Assembly: GCF_004364325.1 (NCBI RefSeq)
Contig: NZ_SOCP01000001.1
Span: 1 to 64,000 of the forward strand
DNA length: 64,000 nt
Direction of reading: 5' to 3'
From: Actinophytocola oryzae
Lineage (GTDB): Bacteria > Actinomycetota > Actinomycetes > Mycobacteriales > Pseudonocardiaceae
Positions 1-7,896 of the stretch are shown piece by piece (position 1 is the first letter of the stretch; every line of letters begins with the position of its first letter). The notes under the pieces were generated by a model. The model saw nothing but the letters and a program-made list of their open reading frames with translations, made no database searches and had not been told where the DNA came from. A program made the translations under genes and the position numbers.

Positions 1-398
1 CCCTGGGCTCGTTCCTCGCGCAGGGACTTCCGTGCTCGTCAGTCCAGACGCCGGCGGCCCGCTCACGGTGTTGGTTTGGCTCGCTCCGCTCGCGGTGAGC
101 GGGCCTTCATCCGGCGTCTTCCCTCCTGCGCGCGAAGGTCCCTGGGCTCGTTCCTCGCGCAGGGACCTTCGTGCTCGTCAGTCCAGACGCCGGCGGCCCG
201 CTCACGTGTTGCGTGGTTGCACTGTCTCTTCGCTTTTGCAGTGGGGGCTTTACCGGAGCTGTTGCTTCTCCCGTTGGGTTGGGTTGGTCGTTCGGTCGGT
301 GCCTTCGCTGTTTGGTCGGGTCTGGCGCTGGCCGTGCGGTGAGAGTGGGCTGCCGCTGTGTTGGTTTGGCTCGCTCCGCTCGCTGGTGAGCGGGCCTT
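1..398. repeat. Duplicated non-coding repeat blocks at left edge
   Basis: A block of about 66 bp at 1-66 recurs almost unchanged at 140-205; both end in the same stretch containing GTCCAGACGCCGGCGG. A second block at 68-107, beginning GTGTTGGTTTGGCTCGCTCC, recurs at 358-398. The blocks alternate, so the region looks like tandem duplication of a composite unit of about 139 bp that is cut by the window edge. Reading frames through it are low-complexity and resemble no protein I know, so I treat 1-405 as intergenic. No other feature is visible in it apart from the hairpin at 133-171. Confidence 0.75.
133..171. terminator. Perfect 12-bp inverted repeat, possible terminator
   Basis: CGAAGGTCCCTG at 133-144 is the exact reverse complement of CAGGGACCTTCG at 160-171, with a 15-nt loop. 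There is no T-tract, which is usual for actinobacterial terminators. It lies about 235 bp beyond the stop of the minus-strand gene at 406. The copy at 1-66 contains the same sequence but with an altered arm (GGGACTTCCG), which weakens the pairing. It could equally be part of a mobile palindromic repeat. Confidence 0.4.
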
Positions 399-405
399 TA
401 CCCGC

Positions 406-1518
406 TCACGCATGTCCCCCCATACTGACCTCGCCGATTGTGAGTGTCGGCGAGGCGCCGACGATCATGCCGATGCGGTTGACCTGCGCTTCGAGGTCTC
501 GCAGGCGCGGCTTCGTGAGGCGTGTGAACGGCTCCACGGTGACTGCGACACGCCTGCCTGTGCGTTTCTGGTGCCACACACCACCCACCAGGCCGTCTGT
601 GAGCAGGACCTGGAAGTTGCCTCTTGCGCGGGTGGCTGCCGTGCCCGGGTTGAGGCGGTGGCGGTCGTTGCCGACGGCGTAGGCGTAGGTGTCGAAGTAC
701 GGGAGTAGGCGCACGCCGCTCGGGGGTTCCGCCGGCAGCGCTGTGTCGCCGCGTTCGACCCACAGCTCCTCGCCGTCCACCGTGACCGGTTCCAGGTCGG
801 TTGACTCGAACAGGTCGCGTGCCCACGTGTCGCTCGTGTTCAGCCAGTTCGCGAAGCGTGCCGGTGTGGAGGGGCCGAACGCGTGCAGGTAGCGGGACAG
901 CAGCCACGGCAGTGGGTCCACCTGCTCGGCGGTGACGGTCGGCGGGCTCGTGTACGTGGCGTTCCTGCCTCGGTTCGGGCCGAAGCACAGGAGGCCACGG
1001 GTGCCTGCCGTGGGCAGTGCCTGCCGCCAGCGGGGCCACTTGCCGCCGAACGCCTCCATCACCCGGTCACCTGCCCACGGGCCGGTGGCCGCGACCACCG
1101 CGTCGGACAGTTCGTCGACCGTCAGTTCTGCGCCGCGGACCGCCGCTGCGATGGCGGCCAGTACCTGGTCGAACTGTGCGCAGGTCATCTGTACGGACCT
1201 GGGGTGGGACGGGCCAACCGTCGGCACCGCGGCCAGCGCGGCGAACCAGTTCGGCAGCTCCGCCGCCGGCAGCAGGTGCACGGTGCCACGTGGGCCGAAC
1301 GCCTTCACCAGCTCGCCGGTGCGGACGGCCGTCCGAACCGTCTCGCGTGTCGCGTTCTCGAGCCGCAGCGCGATCGAGATCTCGGCGGCCGACATGACCT
1401 GCCCGTGCGTGCCGGCGACCGAGGACACCACGTCGGCGGGACCGCCGGTCAGCGGGGTCGCGAGGCCGTGGCGGTCGAGCCGTCGTGCGCACACCTGCGC
1501 CCAGGTCATCGTCGTCAT
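406..1518 (-). CDS. Winged-helix DNA-binding protein, AlkZ/AlkX (HTH_42) family
   Basis: About 370 residues, the usual length for the HTH_42 family, which includes the DNA glycosylases AlkX (YcaQ) of E. coli and AlkZ of azinomycin producers. These remove bulky alkylated or crosslinked bases. Family hallmarks are the N-terminal helix-turn-helix segment beginning VAGTHGQVMSAAE and the C-terminal RGNFQVLLTDGLVGGVWHQK stretch. Characterised members carry paired polar residues (Q-x-Q or Q-x-D) where this protein has H38-G-Q40, so catalytic activity is uncertain. I chose the ATG at 1518 over upstream codons because it begins the conserved N-terminus. It is divergent from the WYL regulator at 1580, with about 60 bp between them. 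No biosynthetic cluster is adjacent, so a housekeeping repair or DNA-binding role is more likely than self-resistance. Confidence 0.75.
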   Translation of the reverse strand: MTTMTWAQVCARRLDRHGLATPLTGGPADVVSSVAGTHGQVMSAAEISIALRLENATRETVRTAVRTGELVKAFGPRGTVHLLPAAELPNWFAALAAVPTVGPSHPRSVQMTCAQFDQVLAAIAAAVRGAELTVDELSDAVVAATGPWAGDRVMEAFGGKWPRWRQALPTAGTRGLLCFGPNRGRNATYTSPPTVTAEQVDPLPWLLSRYLHAFGPSTPARFANWLNTSDTWARDLFESTDLEPVTVDGEELWVERGDTALPAEPPSGVRLLPYFDTYAYAVGNDRHRLNPGTAATRARGNFQVLLTDGLVGGVWHQKRTGRRVAVTVEPFTRLTKPRLRDLEAQVNRIGMIVGASPTLTIGEVSMGGHA

Positions 1519-1579
1519 GGCCACGACGGTAGCGACCAACTAGGTCAGTTCCTGTCCCACATGGCCCTATCCTCGTGGC

Positions 1580-2521
1580 ATGAGTGCCGGTCGCCTCCTC
1601 GCCCTGTTGTCCCTGCTCCAGACGCCTCGGGAGTGGCCAGGCAGCGTGCTGGCTCGGCGGCTCGAGGTCAGTCCGCGGACCATCCGGCGCGATGTCGAGC
1701 GGCTGCGTGAACTCGGGTACCCCGTCGAGGCGGCCATGGGTGCCGAGGGCGGGTACCGCCTCGTCGCCGGGGCCGCGATGCCGCCGCTCCTGCTCGACGA
1801 CGAGGAGGCCGTGGCCATCGCGGTCGGGTTGCGTGCCGCCGCCGGGCAGGCCGTCGAGGGTATCGAGGAGGCGGCTGTCCGGGCGCTCACCAAGATCGAG
1901 CGCGTGTTGCCGTCGCGGCTTCGGTATCGGGTCGGTGCCCTGGGCAACGCCACCGTCTCGCTCGTCCAGGGTCCGCAGGCCACCGTTGATCCGGGTCAGC
2001 TGACCGGCATCGCCGCCGCTGTCACCAACCGGGAGGGGCTGCGTTTCGCTTATCGGGACGCCGACGGCGGTGCGAGCAGGCGGCACGTCGAGCCCTACCG
2101 GCTCGTGTCGGCAGGGCGCCGCTGGTACCTCGTCGCCTTCGACCTGGAGCGGGACGACTGGCGGGTGTTCCGGGTCGACCGTATTGCCAACGGGCAGCCG
2201 ACCGGTGCTCGTCAGCGGCCGCGTGAGCTGCCCGGCGGGGATCCCGTCGCGTTCGTGACCAGCAGGCTCTACTCCCTCGCTCCCACCTACGAGGCGGTGG
2301 TCGTCGTCGCGTTGCCCGCCGCCGAGGTGCCGGCGCACCTGGGGACCGTCGAGCCGGTCGACGAGCGTCGCAGTCGGGTGCGGGCCGCGGCGGACACACT
2401 CGAATGGCTGGCGTTCCGGTTCGTGACCGCGGGATGTGAGTTCACGGTCGAACAGCCCCCCGAACTCGTCGACTACCTGCGGGAACTCGGTGGCCGGGCG
2501 GACCGCGCGACACGAGTCTGA
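1580..2521 (+). CDS. WYL-domain transcriptional regulator
   Basis: 313 residues. An N-terminal DeoR-like helix-turn-helix occupies roughly residues 1-60 (SVLARRLEVSPRTIRRDVER). A WYL domain lies around residues 140-210 (RHVEPYRLVSAGRRWYLVAF), followed by a WCX-like C-terminal part. WYL proteins sense nucleic-acid or small ligands and usually act as repressors or activators of stress and defence genes. It is divergent from the AlkZ-like gene, which would be a natural target if that gene is involved in DNA repair. The start is the ATG at 1580, which gives the full helix-turn-helix. The target is not determinable from sequence. Confidence 0.9.
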   Translation: MSAGRLLALLSLLQTPREWPGSVLARRLEVSPRTIRRDVERLRELGYPVEAAMGAEGGYRLVAGAAMPPLLLDDEEAVAIAVGLRAAAGQAVEGIEEAAVRALTKIERVLPSRLRYRVGALGNATVSLVQGPQATVDPGQLTGIAAAVTNREGLRFAYRDADGGASRRHVEPYRLVSAGRRWYLVAFDLERDDWRVFRVDRIANGQPTGARQRPRELPGGDPVAFVTSRLYSLAPTYEAVVVVALPAAEVPAHLGTVEPVDERRSRVRAAADTLEWLAFRFVTAGCEFTVEQPPELVDYLRELGGRADRATRV

Positions 2522-2528
2522 GCCGCAC

Positions 2529-2555
2529 TGTCGATCCGGTGTGTGCTCGATCGAC
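2529..2555 (+). promoter_or_regulatory. Candidate ECF42-type promoter upstream of the DGPF genes
   Basis: TGTCGA at 2529-2534 followed by CGATC at 2548-2552 and CGAC at 2552-2555 sits in the 121-bp gap before the first DGPF gene. From memory, ECF42 sigma factors recognise a -35 TGTCGA and a -10 CGA(T/A)C-like motif upstream of DGPF genes. With the second -10 candidate the spacer is 17 bp. This would make the DGPF-DGPF-sigma operon autoregulated by its own sigma factor. Confidence 0.5.
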
Positions 2556-2642
2556 GCACCGGTAGCGGTTAGGTTGCAGCCGGGCAGCCACAGGCCGCGA
2601 GCCGCCGAGCGGAGCGAGGCCATCGAACACAGGAGACGGCAC

Positions 2643-3062
2643 ATGCGTTTCATGGTCATTCGGAAGGCGGACGAGGAGACGGAGGCCGGTGTCCTGCCGA
2701 GCACCGAGCTGCTCGACGCCATGGGCCGGTACAACGAGGAGCTGGTCAAGGCCGGGGTGATGCTCAGCGGCTCCGGCCTGATGGCGTCCGACCGCGGCGC
2801 TCGGCTGCACTTCGACGGCGCAGGCTCCACGACCGTGACCGACGGGCCGTTCGCCGAGGCGAAGGAGCTGGTGGCCGGCTACAGCATCGTGCGGGCCGAC
2901 TCGCTGGCCGAGGTCATCGAGTGGGTGTTGAAGTGGCCCGTCGAGGACGGCCACGGCAACGCCGAGATCGAGATCCGGCAGGTGGTCGAGGCCGAGGACT
3001 TCGGCGACTCGGTCACCGACGAGAACCGCGCGTTCACCGTCGATCTCTTGGCTGACAAGTAG
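2643..3062 (+). CDS. YCII-related DGPF-domain protein 1
   Basis: 139 residues of the YCII/DGPF family, named for the conserved segment here TDGPFAEAKELVAGYS. The fold is a small ferredoxin-like alpha-beta barrel; no enzymatic activity is established. The start is the ATG at 2643, preceded by CAGGAGACGGCAC, a good ribosome-binding site, and it matches the start of the paralogue downstream (MRFMV). It is the first gene of an operon with a second DGPF gene and an ECF sigma factor. This arrangement is diagnostic of ECF42 loci, where DGPF proteins are thought to act with the sigma factor or be its regulon. Confidence 0.9.
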   Translation: MRFMVIRKADEETEAGVLPSTELLDAMGRYNEELVKAGVMLSGSGLMASDRGARLHFDGAGSTTVTDGPFAEAKELVAGYSIVRADSLAEVIEWVLKWPVEDGHGNAEIEIRQVVEAEDFGDSVTDENRAFTVDLLADK

Positions 3063-3073
3063 GGAGCACGCAC

Positions 3074-3496
3074 ATGCGTTTCATGGTCATGATCATGTCG
3101 GACGAGCGGACCGAGGACGGCGTGCTGCCGACCGAGGAGGAGCTCACCGCCATGGGCCGGTACAACGAGGAGCTCGTCAAGGCGGGGGTGCTCCTCGCGG
3201 CCGAGGGCCTGCACCCGTCCTCGCGCGGCGCCAGGATCAAGTTCACCGACGGCAGGCCCACCGTCCTGGACGGGCCGTTCGCCGAGGCCAAGGAGCTGAT
3301 CGCGGGTTTCTGGCTCATCGACGTCAAGTCGAAGGCGGAGGCGGTCGAGTGGATGAAGCGGATCCCCTGCACCGACGGTGTCGAGGTCGACGTCCAGATC
3401 CGCCAGGTGTTCGAGGCCGACGACTTCGGCGAGGCGTACACCCCCGAGCTGCGCGAGCGCGACCAGGGGCTCCGGCTCGCCGCCAAGCAGGACTGA
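3074..3496 (+). CDS. YCII-related DGPF-domain protein 2
   Basis: 140 residues, paralogous to the preceding gene and only 11 bp from it; both start MRFMV and share LxAMGRYNEELVKAGV-like and LDGPFAEAKELI segments. Tandem duplication is the simplest origin. A GGAGCAC site precedes the ATG. It lies 36 bp before the sigma-factor gene, so the three are probably cotranscribed. Function unknown; candidate sensor or modulator for the sigma factor. Confidence 0.9.
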   Translation: MRFMVMIMSDERTEDGVLPTEEELTAMGRYNEELVKAGVLLAAEGLHPSSRGARIKFTDGRPTVLDGPFAEAKELIAGFWLIDVKSKAEAVEWMKRIPCTDGVEVDVQIRQVFEADDFGEAYTPELRERDQGLRLAAKQD

Positions 3497-3532
3497 GCAC
3501 CGAACGGCGACGTCAGCTGCTTTGATAGGCGC

Positions 3533-4786
3533 ATGCCGACTGTCGAGACCCATCGCGCGATAGACGCCGTGTGGCGGATCGAGTCGGCCCGGCTCATCGC
3601 CGGGCTAACGCGGATGGTGCACGACGTCGGTCTCGCCGAGGAGCTCGCGCAGGACGCGTTGGTCGCGGCGCTGGAGCAGTGGCCTGAGTCGGGCGTCCCG
3701 GACAGCCCGGGTGCCTGGCTCATGGCCATCGCCAAGCGGCGGGCGATCGACATGTTCCGCAGGCGCGAGACCCTGGACCGCAAGGTCACCGAGATCGGCC
3801 GCGACATGGAGACCAGGGAGCTGCCGACCGCGGAGCCCGACTTCGACGCGATCCACTCCTCCATCTCCGACGACCTGCTGCGCCTGGTCTTCATCTCCTG
3901 CCACCCGGTCCTGTCCACCGAGGCCAGGGTGGCGCTCACGCTGCGCCTGCTCGGCGGGCTGACCACCGAGGAGATCGCCCGCGCGTTCCTCACGCCCGAG
4001 CCGACGATCGCGCAGCGGATCGTGCGGGCCAAGAAGACGCTGGCGCAGAAGAAGATCCCGTTCGAGGTGCCGGGGCAGGCCGAGCTGGGCGAGCGGCTCG
4101 ACTCCGTGCTCGAGGTCCTCTACCTGGTGTTCAACGAGGGCTACTCGGCCACCGGCGGCGAGAACTGGATGCGGCCCGCGCTGTGCGAGGACGCCATGCG
4201 GCTCGGCAGGATGGTCGCCGAGCTGGTGCCCAAGGAGCCCGAGGCACACGGCCTGATCGCGCTCATGGAGATCCAGGCGTCCCGGTCACGGGCCAGGACC
4301 GCGCAGGACGGCACACCCGTGCTGCTGCTCGACCAGGACCGGGCGCGCTGGGACCAGCTGCTCGTCCGGCGCGGGCTCGCGGCACTCGAACGGGCCGCCG
4401 CACTCGACGTGCCGATGGGCCCGTACGTGCTGCAGGCGGAGATCGCGGCCTGCCACGCGCGGGCCCGCGTGGCCGAGGACACCGACTGGCCGAGGATCGC
4501 CGCCCTCTACGCGCGGCTGGTCCAGCTCGTGCCGTCGCCGGTCGTCGAGCTGAACCGGGCCGTCGCGCTGTCGATGGCGTTCGGGCCGGAGGCGGGGCTC
4601 GCGATCGTCGACGAGCTGACCGAGGTCCCGGCCATGAAGGGCTACCACCTGCTGCCGAGCGTCCGGGGTGACCTGCTCGCCAGGCTCGGCAGGCACGACG
4701 AGGCCCGCGCGGAGTTCGAACGGGCCGCGTCGCTGACCCGCAACGAGCGCGAGCGTGAGCTGCTCATGAAGCGGGCCGCGGAATGA
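3533..4786 (+). CDS. ECF RNA polymerase sigma factor, ECF42 type with C-terminal extension
   Basis: 417 residues, much longer than a typical 180-residue ECF sigma factor. Sigma-2 lies at about 10-85 (GLAEELAQDALVAALEQWP; PGAWLMAIAKRRAIDMFRR) and sigma-4 at about 125-185 (ARVALTLRLLGGLTTEEIAR). A C-terminal helical TPR-like region of about 220 residues follows, ending in a repeat-like stretch (LARLGRHDEARAEFERAA). This architecture plus adjacent DGPF genes fits ECF42, a group without a classical anti-sigma factor in which the C-terminal domain is needed for activity. Its stop overlaps the start of the LacI gene by 4 bp. Confidence 0.9.
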   Translation: MPTVETHRAIDAVWRIESARLIAGLTRMVHDVGLAEELAQDALVAALEQWPESGVPDSPGAWLMAIAKRRAIDMFRRRETLDRKVTEIGRDMETRELPTAEPDFDAIHSSISDDLLRLVFISCHPVLSTEARVALTLRLLGGLTTEEIARAFLTPEPTIAQRIVRAKKTLAQKKIPFEVPGQAELGERLDSVLEVLYLVFNEGYSATGGENWMRPALCEDAMRLGRMVAELVPKEPEAHGLIALMEIQASRSRARTAQDGTPVLLLDQDRARWDQLLVRRGLAALERAAALDVPMGPYVLQAEIAACHARARVAEDTDWPRIAALYARLVQLVPSPVVELNRAVALSMAFGPEAGLAIVDELTEVPAMKGYHLLPSVRGDLLARLGRHDEARAEFERAASLTRNERERELLMKRAAE

Positions 4787-5793
4787 CCGACGGCACTCCC
4801 GGGATGAAGGACGTCGCCGCGGTCGCCGGCGTGTCCATCGGCACGGTGTCCAACGTGCTGAACCGGCCGCACCTGGTCAGCGAGGCGACACGGCTGCGGG
4901 TGCAGGCGGCGATCGTCGAGCTGGGGTTCGTGCGCAACGAGACCGCGCGGCAGCTGCGGGCGGGCAGCAGCAGGACCATCGCCTACGTCGTGCTCGACGC
5001 GGCCAACCCGTTCTTCAACGACGTGGCTCGGGGCGTCGAGGAGATCGCGCGTGGCGAGGGCATGGTCGTCTACCTGTGCAACTCGAACCAGGACGGCGTG
5101 CGGGAGCGGGAGTACCTGGAGCGGCTGCGTGAGCAGCGGGTGCAGGGTGTGCTGATCACGCCCATCGACCCGAACGGCGAGCGGCTCGCGGACCTGGGCA
5201 TGCCGGTCGTGCTCGTCGACTGCCACGCCCGCGACGACAGGACCTGCTCGGTCGCCGTCGACGACGTGCTCGGCGGCCAGCTCGCGCTCGAGCACCTGCT
5301 GGAGACCGGGCACGAGCGGATCGCGTTCGTGGGCGGGCCGATGAACGTGCAGCAGGTGCGTGACCGCAACCAGGGGGCCAGGGACGCGCTGGCCAAGTGG
5401 GACGGCACCGCCGAGCTGGTGGTGCTGGACACGGAGGCGTTGGTCGTCGCGGAGGGGCGGCGGGCGGGGGAGCGGCTCGTGGCGCTGCCGCCCGAGCAGC
5501 GGCCGACTGCCGCGTTCTGCGCCAACGACTTGCTCGCGCTGGGGCTCCTGCAGGCCATGACGCGGTTCGGGCTCTCGGTGCCGGGTGACCTGGCGGTGGT
5601 CGGGTACGACGACATCGAGTTCGCCGAGGCCGCCGCCGTGCCGTTGACGTCCGTGCGTCAGCCGAGGGAGCTGCTCGGCCGGACAGCCGCGCGGCTGCTG
5701 CTGGAGGAGGCGTCCGACGAGGTCCACACCCACCAGCAGGTCCGGTTCCGCCCGGAGCTGGTGGTACGCGCCTCGACGAGGATCCAGCGATAG
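4783..5793 (+). CDS. LacI-family transcriptional regulator, probable rhamnose-operon repressor
   Basis: 336 residues. An N-terminal LacI helix-turn-helix (MKDVAAVAGVSIGTVSNVLN, about residues 8-27) is followed by a periplasmic-binding-protein-like effector domain (AYVVLDAANPFFNDVARGVE onwards). The ATG at 4783 overlaps the sigma-factor stop (ATGA), so translation may be coupled although the roles differ. The next genes are rhamnulose-1-phosphate aldolase and rhamnulokinase, and a LacI-type palindrome sits in their promoter. I therefore infer that it represses rhamnose use and is released by rhamnose or a phosphorylated intermediate. Confidence 0.88.
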   Translation: MTDGTPGMKDVAAVAGVSIGTVSNVLNRPHLVSEATRLRVQAAIVELGFVRNETARQLRAGSSRTIAYVVLDAANPFFNDVARGVEEIARGEGMVVYLCNSNQDGVREREYLERLREQRVQGVLITPIDPNGERLADLGMPVVLVDCHARDDRTCSVAVDDVLGGQLALEHLLETGHERIAFVGGPMNVQQVRDRNQGARDALAKWDGTAELVVLDTEALVVAEGRRAGERLVALPPEQRPTAAFCANDLLALGLLQAMTRFGLSVPGDLAVVGYDDIEFAEAAAVPLTSVRQPRELLGRTAARLLLEEASDEVHTHQQVRFRPELVVRASTRIQR

Positions 5794-5799
5794 GTCGGC

Positions 5800-5853
5800 T
5801 TGACACCCCCTGCGGCGCCCACCATGCTGAGCGCGGGGAATTGAAACGTTCCA
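5800..5853 (+). promoter_or_regulatory. Promoter and LacI-type operator of the rhamnose operon
   Basis: A -35 TTGACA at 5800-5805 and a weaker -10 CATGCT at 5823-5828 are separated by 17 bp. Downstream, TGAAACGTTCCA at 5842-5853 is a near-palindrome around AACGTT, the central CpG pattern typical of LacI-family operators. It would overlap the start of transcription, so repressor binding would block initiation. The aldolase start codon follows at 5875. Confidence 0.65.
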
Positions 5854-5874
5854 GCAGCAGGTAGAGGGCGGTCG

Positions 5875-7896
5875 ATGGCTGAGCAGGTCGAAGCGTTGCT
5901 GCGACGGAGCAACCGGCTCGGGTCGGACCCGCGCAACACGAACTACGCAGGGGGCAACACCTCCGCCAAGGCGACCGCCACCGATCCGGTGACCGGGGCG
6001 GACACGGACCTCCTGTACGTCAAGGGATCCGGCGGCGACCTCGGCACGCTGACCGAGGCGGGCCTCGCCGTGCTGCGGCTCGACCGGCTCCGCGCGCTGA
6101 CCGGGGTCTACCCCGGCGTCGAGCGCGAGGACGAGATGGTCGCCGCGTTCGACTACTGCCTGCACGGCAGGGGCGGCGCCGCGCCGTCCATCGACACCGC
6201 CATGCACGGGCTCGTCGAGGCGCCGCACGTCGACCACCTGCACCCCGACGCCGGCATCGCGTTCGCCACCGCCGCCGACGGGCCGGAGCTGACCCGCGGC
6301 TGCTTCGGCGACCGCGTCCTGTGGGTGCCGTGGCGGCGGCCGGGCTTCCAGCTGGGACTGGACATCGCGGCCGTCGCACGGGACAACCCGCAGGCGATCG
6401 GCCTGGTCCTCGGCGGCCACGGCATCACCGCGTGGGGTGCGACCAGCGACGAGTGCGAGGCCAACTCGCTCGAGATCATCACGACCGCACAGCGGTACCT
6501 CGACGAGCACGGCCGCGAGGACCCGTTCGGCGCGGTCGTCGTCGACACTCTCTCGCCTGCCGACCGGACACTGCTCGCCGCCCGCATCGCCCCCGCGATC
6601 CGCGGCCTGGTGTCCACCGACCACGCCCAGGTCGGCCACTTCACCGACTCCGCGGGCGTGCTCGACTTCCTTGCCCGCGAACGGCTTCACGAGCTGGCCG
6701 CCAAGGGAACGTCGTGTCCCGACCACTTCCTGCGCACCAAGGTCCGCCCGCTCGTCCTCGACGTGCCGCCGACCACGCCGCTCGACCAGCTGCTCGGCCG
6801 CCTCAAGGAGCTGCACGACGCCTACCGGGCCGACTACCGCGCCTACTACGAGCGCTACGCCGACGCCGACAGCCCGCCGATGCGTGGCGCCGACCCGGCG
6901 ATCGTGCTCGTGCCCGGCGTCGGCATGTTCAGCTTCGGCGCCGACAAGCAGACCGCGCGCGTGGCGGGCGAGTTCTACGTCAACGCCATCAACGTGATGA
7001 AGGGCGCCGAGTCGGTGTCCACCTACGAGCCCATCGAGGAACGCGAGAAGTTCCGCATCGAGTACTGGGCGCTGGAGGAGGCGAAGCTCCGGCGGCGGCC
7101 ACGGCCGAAGCCGCTCGCCACCCGGGTCGCGTTCGTGACCGGCGGCGGGTCGGGCATCGGCAGGGCGACCGCGTTGCGGCTGCACGCCGAGGGTGCGTGC
7201 GTGGTGGTCGCCGACCGCGACGCCGACGCCGCCAAGCAGGTCGCCGCCGAGCTGGGGGAGACCGGGCTCGCGGTGACCGTCGACGTCACCGACGAGAACG
7301 CGATCTCGGCGGCCTTCCGTGCGGCCGTGCTCGCGTTCGGTGGGGTGGACCTGGTGGTGAACAACGCGGGCCTCTCGGTGTCCAAGCCGTTGCTGGAGAC
7401 GACCGAGCAGGACTGGGACCGCCAGCACGACGTGATGGCCAAGGGCTCGTTCCTGGTGTCTCGGGAGGCCGCGCGGATCATGGTCGAGCAGGGCATCGGC
7501 GGTGACCTCGTGTACATCGCGAGCAAGAACTCGGTGTTCGCCGGGCCCAACAACGTGGCGTACGGGGCGGCGAAGGCCGACCAGGCACACCAGGTCCGGC
7601 TGCTGGCCGCCGAGCTTGGCGAGTACGGCATCCGCGTCAACGGCGTCAACCCGGACGGTGTCGTGCGCGGGTCCGGGATCTTCGCCGGTGGCTGGGGTGC
7701 GCAGCGGGCGGCCGTGTACGGGGTGCCGGAGGAGGAGCTGGGTGCGTTCTACGCGCAGCGAACGCTGCTGAAGCGTGAGGTGCTGCCCGACCACGTCGCC
7801 GCCGCCGTGTTCGCCCTGTGCGCCGGTGACCTGTCGCTCACGACCGGGTCGCACGTGCCGGTGGACGCCGGGGTGGCGGCCGCCTTCCTGCGGTGA
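5875..7896 (+). CDS. rhaEW: Bifunctional rhamnulose-1-phosphate aldolase / lactaldehyde dehydrogenase (SDR)
   Basis: 673 residues. The N-terminal part (about 1-410) is a class II aldolase with the zinc-binding HLHPD motif at 121-125; it cleaves L-rhamnulose-1-phosphate to dihydroxyacetone phosphate and L-lactaldehyde. The C-terminal part (about 418-673) is a short-chain dehydrogenase with a nucleotide-binding TGGGSGIG, an NNAG motif and catalytic YGAAK; it oxidises lactaldehyde to lactate. The length matches the RhaEW/YuxG-type fusions of Bacillus and actinobacteria. The gene is cytoplasmic, first in the operon, and overlaps the kinase start. No rhamnose isomerase gene is in the window. Confidence 0.93.
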   Translation: MAEQVEALLRRSNRLGSDPRNTNYAGGNTSAKATATDPVTGADTDLLYVKGSGGDLGTLTEAGLAVLRLDRLRALTGVYPGVEREDEMVAAFDYCLHGRGGAAPSIDTAMHGLVEAPHVDHLHPDAGIAFATAADGPELTRGCFGDRVLWVPWRRPGFQLGLDIAAVARDNPQAIGLVLGGHGITAWGATSDECEANSLEIITTAQRYLDEHGREDPFGAVVVDTLSPADRTLLAARIAPAIRGLVSTDHAQVGHFTDSAGVLDFLARERLHELAAKGTSCPDHFLRTKVRPLVLDVPPTTPLDQLLGRLKELHDAYRADYRAYYERYADADSPPMRGADPAIVLVPGVGMFSFGADKQTARVAGEFYVNAINVMKGAESVSTYEPIEEREKFRIEYWALEEAKLRRRPRPKPLATRVAFVTGGGSGIGRATALRLHAEGACVVVADRDADAAKQVAAELGETGLAVTVDVTDENAISAAFRAAVLAFGGVDLVVNNAGLSVSKPLLETTEQDWDRQHDVMAKGSFLVSREAARIMVEQGIGGDLVYIASKNSVFAGPNNVAYGAAKADQAHQVRLLAAELGEYGIRVNGVNPDGVVRGSGIFAGGWGAQRAAVYGVPEEELGAFYAQRTLLKREVLPDHVAAAVFALCAGDLSLTTGSHVPVDAGVAAAFLR

